A DNA stretch of 9,484 nt from Acidimicrobiaceae bacterium (GCA_003133075.1 PKZN01000119.1:4112-13595), one strand, 5' to 3'. Positions 1-6,737 are shown, counted from the stretch's first letter. Numbers and translations are program-made. Notes: a model not told the origin generated them from the letters alone.

Positions 1-470
1 TGTTCACCCTGCACGGTCGAGAACCACTTCGACCAGAAGATCCTGTCGTTCACGTCAGCTACTACGAAGCCGACGCCTTTGCTCGATGGGCGGGAGCGCG
101 CCTGCCGACCGAAGCGGAGTGGGAGGCGGTCGCGTCGACGGCCCCGGCGCCCGAGTTCGCACCGGTCGCTCTGCATCCGCGCGCCGCACGGCCCGCCCGC
201 TACGAGAACGAGCCCCGCCAACTGTTTGGTGAAGCGTGGCAGTGGACCTCGAGCGCGTACCTGCCGTATCCACGATTCGAGCCACTTCGAGGAATGGTGG
301 GGGAGTACAACGGCAAGTTCATGGTGGGTCAGCACGTGCTTCGGGGAAGCTCCGTCGCCACACCGCCCGGTCACGCTCGTGCCACGTACCGTAACTTCTT
401 CCCTCCCGGCGCCCGGTGGCCCTTTGCTGGCGTGCGTTTGGCGAGAGATATCGCTGGCTTCGGTTCATGA
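1..470 (+). CDS. egtB: Ergothioneine biosynthesis protein EgtB, C-terminal part (5' truncated by window edge)
   Basis: The reading frame is open from base 3 to the TGA at 468-470 and gives 155 residues. EgtB is the non-haem iron enzyme that joins a thiol donor (gamma-glutamylcysteine or cysteine) to hercynine and oxidises the sulfur, forming the sulfoxide intermediate of ergothioneine. The visible part is the formylglycine-generating-enzyme (FGE)-like fold. YYEADAFARWAGARLPTEAE lies near residues 20-39, FGEAWQWTSSAYLPYP near 75-90, GEYNGKFMVGQHVLRG near 100-115, and YRNFFPPGARWPFAGVRLA near 129-147. The order and wording of these blocks is that of EgtB rather than of a general sulfatase-modifying factor. 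The N-terminal DinB-like part with the iron-binding histidines would lie upstream. One small oddity is SSVATP, where many homologues that I recall have GSCATP. The stop overlaps the next start (ATGA), so the two genes are probably co-transcribed and translationally coupled. Confidence 0.9.
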   Translation, partial: FTLHGREPLRPEDPVVHVSYYEADAFARWAGARLPTEAEWEAVASTAPAPEFAPVALHPRAARPARYENEPRQLFGEAWQWTSSAYLPYPRFEPLRGMVGEYNGKFMVGQHVLRGSSVATPPGHARATYRNFFPPGARWPFAGVRLARDIAGFGS

Positions 471-1816
471 CCTTCGATCTCATCGTCGTAGGTACGGGAT
501 CGGCGGCTCAGAGCGTGGCCCACCCGTGCCGCGATGCGGGGTGGAGCGTCATGATGGTTGACTCGCGACCGCTCGGTGGCACGTGCTCGCAGCGCGGCTG
601 TGATCCAAAGAAGGTGCTCGTCGGCATCTCCGAGCTCGTCGATTGGACTCGGCGCATGCAGGGAAAGGGACTGTCCGCTCCCACCGCCACAATCGCCTGG
701 TCCGACATGATCCACTTCAAACGAACGTTCACCGAACATATCCCCGCCTCGACCGAAGCAGAGTTGCGCGATGCCGGGATCGTGGCCGTGCAGGGCCGAG
801 CACAGTTCACGGGTCCGACGAGTCTCCGGGTGGATGGCGAGACGTATGACGCTCGACACGTGGTCATCGCCGCGGGGGCTCGGCATGCCCCGCTCGGCAT
901 CCCCGGAGAAGCGGATCTCCTCACGAGTACCGGGTTCTTGGAGTTGGAGGAGCTGCCGCGGCGGGTTGCCTTCATCGGTGGAGGGTACATCGCCTTCGAG
1001 TTCGCGCACGTCGCGGCGCGCGGCGGCGCCGCGGTGCACATGTTTCACCGCGGCGAGCGTCCCCTCGAGGGCTTCGACGCAGACCTCGTAACCGATCTGC
1101 TGGCGACCACGCGCGAACTCGGTGTCGATGTGCAGGTGCGCACCGCGGTGGTGGGTGTCGAGAAGCGCGGAAGCGAGTTCGTCGTGCGCACTCGATGCGG
1201 CGACGAGCAGGGCGAGATCGTCTGCGACCTGGTGGTTCACTCCGCGGGACGAGTACCCGAGATCGACGATTTGGCCCTCGATGCGGCCGGCGTCGAGCGT
1301 GTGGAGAAGGGTGGCATCGCGGTCAACGAGTACCTCCAGAGCGTGAGCAACCCAGCCGTCTACGCGGCCGGCGATGCGGTGGCCAGCGGCCACCTCCCCC
1401 TCACGCCGGTGGCCGGTATGCAGGGCGGGATCGTTGCGAACAATCTGTTGGAGGGCAATACCCGCACGCCGAACTACGAGGGCGTACCGAGCGTGGTGTT
1501 CACAACGCCTTCCCTGGCGCGAGTGGGGCTCGACGAAGCCGGCGCGCGCGCTCAGGGCCTTCACTTCAGTGTGCACCACGACGACACCTCTGGCTGGTAC
1601 TCATCGAGGCGCGTCGCGCTGACCCACACCGGCTACAAGACGCTGGTCGAGGACGGCAGCAAACGCATCTTGGGTGCCCACGTGCTTGGACCGCACGCGG
1701 AAGAGATCATCAACATCTTCGGCCTCGCCATCCGAAAGGGCCTGAGCGCAGATGATCTTAAAGATATGGTCTTCGCATATCCGACCGGCGCTTCGGACAT
1801 TGGATCCATGGTGTGA
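467..1816 (+). CDS. FAD/NAD(P)-dependent disulfide-oxidoreductase-like flavoprotein
   Basis: A protein of 449 residues from the class I pyridine nucleotide-disulfide oxidoreductase family (glutathione reductase, lipoamide dehydrogenase, mercuric reductase relatives). I chose ATG 467 because it overlaps the egtB stop by ATGA and the protein then begins directly with the first FAD strand. Visible parts in order: FAD dinucleotide fold GTGSAA (9-14); redox motif GGTCSQRGCDPKK with C40 and C45 (CX4C); NAD(P)-binding GGGYIAFEFA (161-170), followed by HRGER, which would suit NADPH; second FAD motif VYAAGDAV (298-305); and the dimerisation domain from about residue 340. The C-terminus reads FAYPTGASDIGSM (436-448). 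In classical members this position holds the HPTxxE pair that supplies the catalytic base; here the His is Tyr438 and the Glu is Ser443, followed by Asp444. It therefore belongs to a divergent subgroup of unproven substrate. The length is normal. Coupling with egtB suggests a role in low-molecular-weight thiol redox, which is inference. Confidence 0.87.
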   Translation: MTFDLIVVGTGSAAQSVAHPCRDAGWSVMMVDSRPLGGTCSQRGCDPKKVLVGISELVDWTRRMQGKGLSAPTATIAWSDMIHFKRTFTEHIPASTEAELRDAGIVAVQGRAQFTGPTSLRVDGETYDARHVVIAAGARHAPLGIPGEADLLTSTGFLELEELPRRVAFIGGGYIAFEFAHVAARGGAAVHMFHRGERPLEGFDADLVTDLLATTRELGVDVQVRTAVVGVEKRGSEFVVRTRCGDEQGEIVCDLVVHSAGRVPEIDDLALDAAGVERVEKGGIAVNEYLQSVSNPAVYAAGDAVASGHLPLTPVAGMQGGIVANNLLEGNTRTPNYEGVPSVVFTTPSLARVGLDEAGARAQGLHFSVHHDDTSGWYSSRRVALTHTGYKTLVEDGSKRILGAHVLGPHAEEIINIFGLAIRKGLSADDLKDMVFAYPTGASDIGSMV

Positions 1817-2003
1817 TCAACGCTGTCGCCGACGACCTGATGCACGAGGAAGCCGCGTTACTAGATTTGGGCGGTGAAATGCTTGGGCCTGCTCGTGCTC
1901 GACATCTGGACCGAAGTCGCCGCCTCCCGGGGAACGGCCGCTCCTACGGTGGTTCTGTCGGAGACGGAACTCCCGGAGCTGGTCCTGCACTGATCGCTCG
2001 AAT

Positions 2004-2038
2004 CGTGTCGGGGAGTCCTCGGAGGAATCCCCGACACG
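2004..2038. terminator. Strong hairpin, possible terminator of the egtB-flavoprotein transcript
   Basis: The perfect 11-bp arms CGTGTCGGGGA (2004-2014) and TCCCCGACACG (2028-2038) enclose one G/A mismatch, a further 4-bp stem (TCCT/AGGA) and a CGG loop. The arms are GC-rich, and there is no run of T on either side, so a classical U-tract terminator is not shown. U-less hairpins are common downstream of actinobacterial operons. It lies about 190 nt after the flavoprotein stop. Confidence 0.4.
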
Positions 2039-2213
2039 CGACGACCGTAACCGTGCGAGCAGCAAGCAGGGGACCGCTCCGACGAGCGAGGCCGCGCAAT
2101 CTGAAGAATCATCGCCACGAGAATCTTCCGGGGGCGGCCATGGCAATGACCCCGACGCAACCGACGCGGTAGCGCCCACTCCGCTTGAAGAACTTACGCC
2201 CGTTGCAGAGAAA

Positions 2214-2247
2214 AAGTATGAGGTGGCCGAGAGGCCACCTCATACTT
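2214..2247. terminator. Perfect 15-bp hairpin with GAGA loop
   Basis: AAGTATGAGGTGGCC (2214-2228), loop GAGA, then its exact complement (2233-2247). On the plus strand it is followed by CTTC. On the minus strand it is followed by TTTTTCTC (starting inside the stem), which is the better U-tract. It may therefore end transcription arriving from the right (the SDR gene reading leftwards past 2797), or act in both directions. It also insulates the gene at 2351 from upstream read-through. Confidence 0.55.
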
Positions 2248-2273
2248 CTTCATGTGTTAACGAGTCTCGAGTG

Positions 2274-2302
2274 TTGACTGACGATGATGTTCTTGGCGTT
2301 AT
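2274..2302 (+). promoter_or_regulatory. Weak promoter candidate for the ABM/DUF3291-like gene
   Basis: TTGACT (2274-2279) matches five of six bases of the -35 consensus. After 17 bp comes CGTTAT (2297-2302), only three of six for the -10. Transcription would start about 40 nt before the TTG start at 2351. Confidence 0.25.
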
Positions 2303-2350
2303 CAGCGCGCAGTTCTCTCGAAGAAGGTCAGCGACAGTAGGTGAAGAGTC

Positions 2351-2758
2351 TTGTCAGTGTTCATCGTCATCACCCGGTTTCGCCTCAGCGACGATCGACA
2401 TCGAGACGATGTTTTCGAGGCCGCCGTGGCCGTTTTTGCGCAAGCGACCGATTCCTTCGGCAATCTTGGAACTGAGGTTCTGCCTGATGCGAACGATGTC
2501 TTTTGGACTCGAACCGCGTGGAGTGATCGAGAGTCCATGGTCGCATTCATGACAACCGAGCCGCATCGTCGAGCGATGGGACACATCAGCGAGTGGTGCA
2601 ACGAGGCCACGTACGTCGAATGGACGCAGGAGAATTCCATGTTTCCTGAGTGGCGTCTCGCCTACGACCGTCTCGTTGAAGAGGGGCGGGTCACACCATT
2701 ACCCCATCCATCTGATAGCCACGAGACAAGATCGTTTCCTCCGCCAGTCGAAAGTTAG
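2351..2758 (+). CDS. Small antibiotic-monooxygenase-like (ABM/DUF3291-type) dimeric alpha/beta-barrel protein
   Basis: A protein of 135 residues. The start is taken as TTG 2351 because AGGTGA (2339-2344) lies six bases upstream; GTG 2357 would leave a spacing of 12. Residues 1-95 fit a ferredoxin-like alpha/beta sandwich: strand SVFIVITRFRL, helix DDVFEAAVAVFAQA, strand NLGTEVL, then DVFWTRTAWSDRESMVAFMT and a second helix with EPHRRAMGHISEW. This pattern (a Trp-rich strand, then S/R-E-S-M-x-A-F and a PH...MGH motif) is that of small ABM/DUF3291 proteins. The C-terminus ends with HPSDSHETRSFPPPVES, a conserved-looking tail. Known ABM relatives include quinol monooxygenases and haem-degrading enzymes, but many members have no known activity and no catalytic residue can be assigned here. 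It stands alone, convergent with the SDR gene, with 38 bp between the stops. Confidence 0.7.
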   Translation: MSVFIVITRFRLSDDRHRDDVFEAAVAVFAQATDSFGNLGTEVLPDANDVFWTRTAWSDRESMVAFMTTEPHRRAMGHISEWCNEATYVEWTQENSMFPEWRLAYDRLVEEGRVTPLPHPSDSHETRSFPPPVES

Positions 2759-2796
2759 GTGTTGCTTCGCGACGGTGAAAACGAAGAAATCGAACT

Positions 2797-3585
2797 TTAG
2801 TAGTCGGGAAGAGAAAAGTCGAGACTCGGGATATCCGTCCCGCCGTCAACTTCGAGGACTTTGCCGGTTAGAAACGCACCGGCCGGCGATGCGAGGTAGA
2901 GCACGGCCGCCGCGATCTCCTCGGGATCGGCGATCCGATGGAGCGGCGTCAGGTCTTCCATCATCGACTTGAGTTCGGGTGTCGAGGTGACGATCTCGAG
3001 GGCCGAGGTCGCGGTGGAGCCGGCAGCGATTGCGTTGACCCGAATCTTCGGCGCTAAGTCCTTGGAGATCAAACGGGTGTAGTGCGAGAGCGCGGCCTTG
3101 GAGGTCCCGTAGGCGGCGTAGCCTCGTCCGGCTACTCGGCCCATCACCGATGAGACGTTGATGATGGAGCCGCCGCCGTTCGCTAGCATGAACGGGACTG
3201 CCGCCACATTGAGTGCGTGGGCGGTTGAAACGTTAAAGCGAAAGGCCTCTTCGAAGTAGTCGGTCGTCGTATCGAGGAATGGCAACGGAATCGCCCCGCC
3301 GACGTTGTTGACGACGACGTCGATGCGACCAAACGCCTCCTGCGCCGTCTCGGCGAGGGCGCGCACCGCATCAAGATTGGAGAGATCGGCAACGACGCTG
3401 ACGGCTCTTCGTCCCGTCCCCGCGATGCGTTCGCTGACCTCGTCGAGATCGCCCTGCGTTCGAGAAGCAATGACGACGTCCGCTCCGCACTCGGCGAGGG
3501 CTATCGCACTCGCTGCCCCAATGCCCCGACCGGCCCCGGTCACGATGGCGACCTTGTCGTCAAGTCGAAAGAGATCCAATATCAC
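2797..3585 (-). CDS. Classical short-chain dehydrogenase/reductase (SDR)
   Basis: A protein of 262 residues. I place the start at GTG (complement of 3583-3585) because AGGAGGAG lies six bases upstream (3592-3599) and homologues begin with a similar LDxFRLxDK segment; a 21-residue upstream extension is unlikely. All classical SDR elements are present: nucleotide motif TGAGRGIG (16-23), Ser41-Arg42 at the end of strand 2 (favours NADPH), Asp67-Leu68, NNVG (93-96), Asn118, catalytic Ser146 in INVSS, and Tyr159-x-x-x-Lys163 in YGTSK. The C-terminus has GKVLEVDGG and a PSLDFSLPDY tail. Overall it resembles mycobacterial-type SDRs (Rv0769-like) that I recall, which are annotated as 3-oxoacyl/7-alpha-hydroxysteroid-type dehydrogenases without proven substrate. 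It is cytosolic and reads alone, divergent from the VOC gene. The oxidation or reduction of a hydroxyl/keto group is well supported; the substrate is not. Confidence 0.9.
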   Translation of the reverse strand: MILDLFRLDDKVAIVTGAGRGIGAASAIALAECGADVVIASRTQGDLDEVSERIAGTGRRAVSVVADLSNLDAVRALAETAQEAFGRIDVVVNNVGGAIPLPFLDTTTDYFEEAFRFNVSTAHALNVAAVPFMLANGGGSIINVSSVMGRVAGRGYAAYGTSKAALSHYTRLISKDLAPKIRVNAIAAGSTATSALEIVTSTPELKSMMEDLTPLHRIADPEEIAAAVLYLASPAGAFLTGKVLEVDGGTDIPSLDFSLPDY

Positions 3586-3591
3586 CGCGTA

Positions 3592-3599
3592 CTCCTCCT
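3592..3599 (-). promoter_or_regulatory. Ribosome binding site that fixes the SDR start
   Basis: AGGAGGAG on the minus strand, six bases before the GTG at 3583-3585. It is the strongest Shine-Dalgarno sequence in the window and argues against the longer frame that begins at 3648. Confidence 0.75.
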
Positions 3600-3755
3600 G
3601 AGCGCCGTCGTTGAAGGTTAATCGTTGCGGTGACGGATACCCTGACAAACCAGTTGGTGTGGGATGAATCGCGTGGTTGACACGAAAGCGCGTGCGGTCT
3701 AATCACGCATCACCACTTCGACGCAATCGCGATCTTCCGTCGTTTGGTTACTGGC

Positions 3756-3761
3756 TACAGT
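3756..3761 (+). promoter_or_regulatory. -10 element of a probable leaderless promoter
   Basis: TACAGT fits the actinobacterial TANNNT -10 pattern and ends six bases before the A of ATG 3768, where transcription would begin. No Shine-Dalgarno sequence precedes that ATG. A perfect TTGACA (3677-3682), with a poor -10 (TAATCA, 3700-3705), is an alternative upstream promoter. Confidence 0.45.
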
Positions 3762-3767
3762 CTCGTC

Positions 3768-4166
3768 ATGAGTTCACTCGTCATCTTCTCGAAGAACGTC
3801 AGTCGAATGGCGGCGTTTTACGAGGCCATTCTTGACGCGAAGCCACGGGTGGAGCCGTCGGGGGACGTTCGTCTGATCAGCGAGCGCGATGAGGTCTTGA
3901 TTCACTCGATACCGAAGAAAATTGCGCGCACCGTCGAGATCAGCACCCCACCTGAGGCTCGCGATGGCTTTCCACTGAAGCCGATCTTTGACGTCGGTGC
4001 GCTCGGAGCGGTGCTCGACGTCGTTCCAACGGCCGGTGGGGTGGTCACCGCGTTTCAGTTCACTGCCGATGGGCTCACCCGCCACGACGTGCTGGACCCC
4101 GACGGGAACGTGATCCAACTTCGCGGCCGAGTGTCTTCATCACCGGGCGCTGGCAGCCAGGGGTAG
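3768..4166 (+). CDS. Small VOC (glyoxalase/bleomycin-resistance fold) protein
   Basis: A protein of 132 residues from ATG 3768; the frame is open slightly further upstream, but this ATG starts the first strand (SSLVIFSKNVSRMAAFYEAI) and sits at the expected leaderless position. The VOC signature is strand, then NVSRMAAFYEAILDAKP (first helix), then later LDPDGNVIQLRGR (about 109-121). A single protein of this length normally holds two beta-alpha-beta-beta-beta modules. The usual last metal ligand, a Glu in a DPxGNxxxL(x)E-type ending, is replaced by Gln117, so metal-dependent catalysis is doubtful. A binding or resistance role is possible. The C-terminal SSSPGAGSQG is likely disordered. The gene is divergent from the SDR, with 182 bp between starts, so the two may share regulation. 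Confidence 0.72.
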   Translation: MSSLVIFSKNVSRMAAFYEAILDAKPRVEPSGDVRLISERDEVLIHSIPKKIARTVEISTPPEARDGFPLKPIFDVGALGAVLDVVPTAGGVVTAFQFTADGLTRHDVLDPDGNVIQLRGRVSSSPGAGSQG

Positions 4167-4792
4167 GGTCAGTTCAAGCGGCCGTTTGAGGCGAGGGTAC
4201 CGATGAGCATCGGTGATGCCGCGCCGGAGGAAGTGTCGGGCGACCACCGTGGCGACCCCCGCATCTCGCGGTGCTGATCGTGACAAAGTCACGTGGTCAA
4301 GTGATGCCGCGCAGATCGCCTAGGACCCACTGCCGACGTCTCACCGCGACCCCTTTCGCCAACAGAAAGCCCTACGACGGATGGTTCGCAACAAGAAGTA
4401 ACCATCGTGGGTGAAAAAGACTCCCTGGGTGCTTTTCCCAAAGTACGCGTTGATGCGGTTGCACGATCCGGACTACGAAGAGCACTATGAGCCGTGGCGA
4501 GAGCAGCAGATCAGTAACGACGAGCGGCGGGAACCGCAGTAGTCACCTGAGCGGTTGCGTCTCATGGAGACGCACGCGAGGGCCATCGCAACGAAGGCCC
4601 TAATTGCCTCCGCACTCGACTGGACTAAGAGGTTCGACGTCAGCACGCTCGCCGGTGCCAGGGGGGAACGAGTTACCCCGTCGGTCCTCGTTGGGGACAT
4701 CGTTGACGCGGTTGCAACGTGCACTCGTCGCGTTCAATCTGGCATTCACGACACGCGATTGTTATCTGCACTGCCGCCGCGACAGGGGACAC
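4167..4792. other. Gene-poor stretch with weak small ORFs
   Basis: About 630 bp without a clearly supported gene. It starts with a small inverted repeat after the VOC stop (ACCGAT-GAGC-ATCGGT, 4199-4214) that is too weak to call a terminator. A second inverted repeat, GATGGTT/AACCATC, spans 4380-4406. Two plus-strand ORFs (4411-4542 and 4564-4836) have plausible composition but no recognisable domain and no good ribosome site. Minus-strand frames between about 4140 and 4293 also look partly protein-like. Together this could be the debris of one or more old genes. Confidence 0.4.
4411..4542 (+). CDS. Doubtful small hypothetical protein (43 aa)
   Basis: GTG 4411 to TAG 4540-4542. The frame has a natural-looking, charged composition, with LHDPDYEEHYEPWREQQ in the middle. 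An in-frame stop (TAA 4399-4401) lies just upstream, so the frame cannot extend further. AAGAAG about 15 bases before the start is a poor ribosome site. I recognise no family; it may equally be a relic of a larger protein. Confidence 0.2.
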   Translation: MKKTPWVLFPKYALMRLHDPDYEEHYEPWREQQISNDERREPQ

Positions 4793-4836
4793 CTACAACC
4801 ACGAAATCAGACCGGGCGCTACGCCGCCAGCGTTGA
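4564..4836 (+). CDS. Doubtful hypothetical protein (90 aa)
   Basis: ATG 4564 to a TGA ending at 4836. The first ~55 codons use G or C often at the third position and encode an ordinary soluble-looking sequence (THARAIATKALIASALDW and onward). The last third is Arg/Thr-rich and overlaps the 3' end of the convergent propeller gene by 44 bp. There is no Shine-Dalgarno sequence and no family is recognised. It may be a chance frame or a gene fragment. Confidence 0.2.
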   Translation: METHARAIATKALIASALDWTKRFDVSTLAGARGERVTPSVLVGDIVDAVATCTRRVQSGIHDTRLLSALPPRQGTPTTTKSDRALRRQR

Positions 4837-6589
4837 CGGTTGAAACGCCGCTACACACCTTTCCGCGGGGAATTGCAATGAAGAACGTGGAGGGTCGTGC
4901 GAACCTGATGGTGATCCCACCCATGAAACGAGGCACGCAGTAGGACTTGGGGTAACCCCTCGCGCTTTCGCGTTCGAACACGACGCTGGCGGTTCCACCG
5001 TGAGGCCTGAGGATGACGAAACCCCCTCGCGTACCGACCTGCTCGGCGTACGCTGGCTGGCCGAGGGCTCGTCGTTGCGCTCCGGCCACCGGTTGCACGA
5101 TGGGAAAGCCGTTTAAGTAGCAGGCTGAATTTCCTCGGTTCGTAAAGACGATCGGAAAATCGATTGTTGAAGCCGGGATCCCGGTGACGGTGGGGTTAAG
5201 GCCGACCTGCGTGCCACGTCGTGTGGTGCAGATCGAGAGCCCGTGGTAGAGGCCAGCGGGAAGAGACGGCAGTTCTCGCCACGTCGTGCCGTTGAGCGTC
5301 AAGAACTGTGGCCCGGTCTGTATGCCAAAGATCGCCCCGGACCGCCCAAAGGTCGAAAGGTACTCCAGCGATCCGCCGTAGATATTCGTCTGTATCGGAA
5401 CCCTGTTCCAGGTCGCGCCGCCATCCACGCTGTCCTCGAGGCCGCCCGCCGCGCCGCCCATCGCGCCCAGAAGAATCGAACCACTCGCATCTGTTTCGAT
5501 CGTGTTGGCGACGTCGCCGATATGTCCGACGTCGCTGCCGCTCTCGCCGTCACGGGCTAGGGGCGCCCACGCCGAACCATTGCTCGTTGAGTCCCACAGT
5601 TCGCTCGTTCCCTGGCTCATCCCACCATCCAGGAAGCAGTAGAGCAGCCAGCGGTGGGGGTTTGCGCTCAGCAACTGGTCAACGTTCAGGTCTTCACACG
5701 GATCGCTGAGCAGCGTCCAGGTAACGCCACCGTTGGTGGTGGCGAGCAACGAGGACCGTTTACCCTCCTCACCTCCTTCAACAACGACGACTGACTGCGG
5801 AGTGAGGCCCGTCAATGCGGTGGCAGCTCGCCATTTTCCCGCCGGTCCGAGAGCGGGTATGTGAGCTGTCCCAAGCGGCGTCGTCGCTCCGACGCGATAG
5901 CGCGTGAGATCGCTCGGGCACAGCAAGGGACCGAAGGCGGGGACAGCGCTTCGGCACACGTCACTCACGACGGAGATGACGCCGCCGAAAGTGACGTACG
6001 TTGGCCGTACCCCGGGAATAGACATCTTCGCCCAGGACGCGCCCGCGTCATCGGTCACGTACAACGGGCCATCTCGCTCTGATGCGTAGCCAATCTGTGG
6101 GGTGACGAAGCTGATCTTTGGCTCGGCGTCAACGCCGTAGGTTCCGACGAACGACGGCAGCGGCAAAGCGGCACGAACGTGCCACGAGTGGCCCTCGTCT
6201 CTGGTCAGGACGAGATAGAACCAACCTCGGTGCGCATTTGACGGGGACGCGACGCCATAGCCGAGTGACGACGAGAGCATGTCGACCGTGTCGATCTCGG
6301 TCCCGGTGCCGAGCGTCGTGTCCGTCAATGTGGTGCCAAAGCGCACGTACGGTGGTGACGACGTCGACGCACCCGCGGCGCTCGAAGACGGCGCCAGCCC
6401 AGCGACCGCGATGAGCAACGACCCGAGGACTTGACCGCTACGCCGAGTCCCCTGCGAAAGTCCGTGATCGTGGGACCAGCTACGAAGACTCTCGAAGCGA
6501 AGCCCCTTGTGGTTGAAATGTTTTGCGTTCTTGGAAATGGCGGATCCAAAGACCGCGGCGCCGCGAGCCGGTCCGTGTTTGGGACCCAT
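4793..6589 (-). CDS. Secreted BNR/Asp-box beta-propeller protein with C-terminal DUF4232 domain
   Basis: A protein of 598 residues from ATG (complement 6587-6589); a TTG at 6614-6616 would add nine. Neither start has a good ribosome site, so the start is uncertain. A basic N-terminus with TRRSG is followed by a hydrophobic segment (VLGSLLIAVAGLAPSSSAAG, about 54-73), so the protein is exported. It could be cleaved after SAAGA, and there is no lipobox Cys. The central part carries the repeated Asp-box pattern (S/T-x-D/N-x-G-x-x-W): TRDEGHSW, TDDAGASW, TTNGGVTW and SVDGGATW near residues 129, 179, 284 and 387, with degenerate copies STSNGSAW and TLNGTTW. This is the look of a six- or seven-bladed propeller of the sortilin/BNR type. 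From about residue 449 to 590 the sequence fits DUF4232 (LSICTT, FTNRGNSACYLNGFP, then Cys at SYC and GKVC). Its four cysteines may form two disulfides. A binding or sensing role outside the membrane is likely, but no ligand is known. Confidence 0.8.
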   Translation of the reverse strand: MGPKHGPARGAAVFGSAISKNAKHFNHKGLRFESLRSWSHDHGLSQGTRRSGQVLGSLLIAVAGLAPSSSAAGASTSSPPYVRFGTTLTDTTLGTGTEIDTVDMLSSSLGYGVASPSNAHRGWFYLVLTRDEGHSWHVRAALPLPSFVGTYGVDAEPKISFVTPQIGYASERDGPLYVTDDAGASWAKMSIPGVRPTYVTFGGVISVVSDVCRSAVPAFGPLLCPSDLTRYRVGATTPLGTAHIPALGPAGKWRAATALTGLTPQSVVVVEGGEEGKRSSLLATTNGGVTWTLLSDPCEDLNVDQLLSANPHRWLLYCFLDGGMSQGTSELWDSTSNGSAWAPLARDGESGSDVGHIGDVANTIETDASGSILLGAMGGAAGGLEDSVDGGATWNRVPIQTNIYGGSLEYLSTFGRSGAIFGIQTGPQFLTLNGTTWRELPSLPAGLYHGLSICTTRRGTQVGLNPTVTGIPASTIDFPIVFTNRGNSACYLNGFPIVQPVAGAQRRALGQPAYAEQVGTRGGFVILRPHGGTASVVFERESARGYPKSYCVPRFMGGITIRFARPSTFFIAIPRGKVCSGVSTVNAGGVAPGLISWL

Positions 6590-6737
6590 CCAACGTCGTC
6601 GAAAACGACGTCTCAAGGGATCGGCCCATCACTGCTGAGGATCGTCACGGTCGAATGATACGAGTCGTTGCGAAGCCGATTCGGGGCACCTGTGAGTTCC
6701 TGAAGGTTGCCGAAGAGAACTTCCGCCCCCTCGCCAC

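Larger units (their letters stand above)
1817..2350. other. Long intergenic region with decayed coding-like fragments
   Basis: About 530 bp lie between the flavoprotein stop and the next supported gene. Short stretches look protein-like but sit in different frames. In frame 2, from GTG 1874, 39 codons begin VKCLGLLVLDIWTEVAASRG and stop at 1991-1993. Frame 0 is then open from 1878 to the stop of that frame past 2500, with a Ser/Glu-rich segment (about 1992-2213), but it has no start codon before 2223. No frame has a ribosome site followed by a convincing domain. The simplest reading is the frameshifted remnant of a gene that I do not recognise. The region also holds two hairpins (2004-2038 and 2214-2247) and a weak promoter candidate before the gene at 2351. 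Confidence 0.4.

Noticed and set aside
1177..1191. Match to the operator pattern (GTTCG-TCGTG-CGCAC)
   Set aside because: It lies inside the flavoprotein coding region, where common Phe-Val-Val-Arg codons produce it; there is no promoter nearby. It is kept in the count as background.
371..1579. Minus-strand frame of 402 codons opposite the flavoprotein gene
   Set aside because: It lies antisense to a protein with every family motif in place; long antisense frames are expected in GC-rich coding DNA.
2223..2552. Plus-strand frame of 109 codons overlapping the gene at 2351
   Set aside because: Its GTG start lies inside the hairpin at 2214-2247, and the frame is out of phase with the ABM/DUF3291-like protein, which has a good ribosome site and a coherent fold.
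4199..4214. Inverted repeat after the VOC gene (ACCGAT-GAGC-ATCGGT) as a terminator
   Set aside because: Only six base pairs with no T-run; too weak to call.
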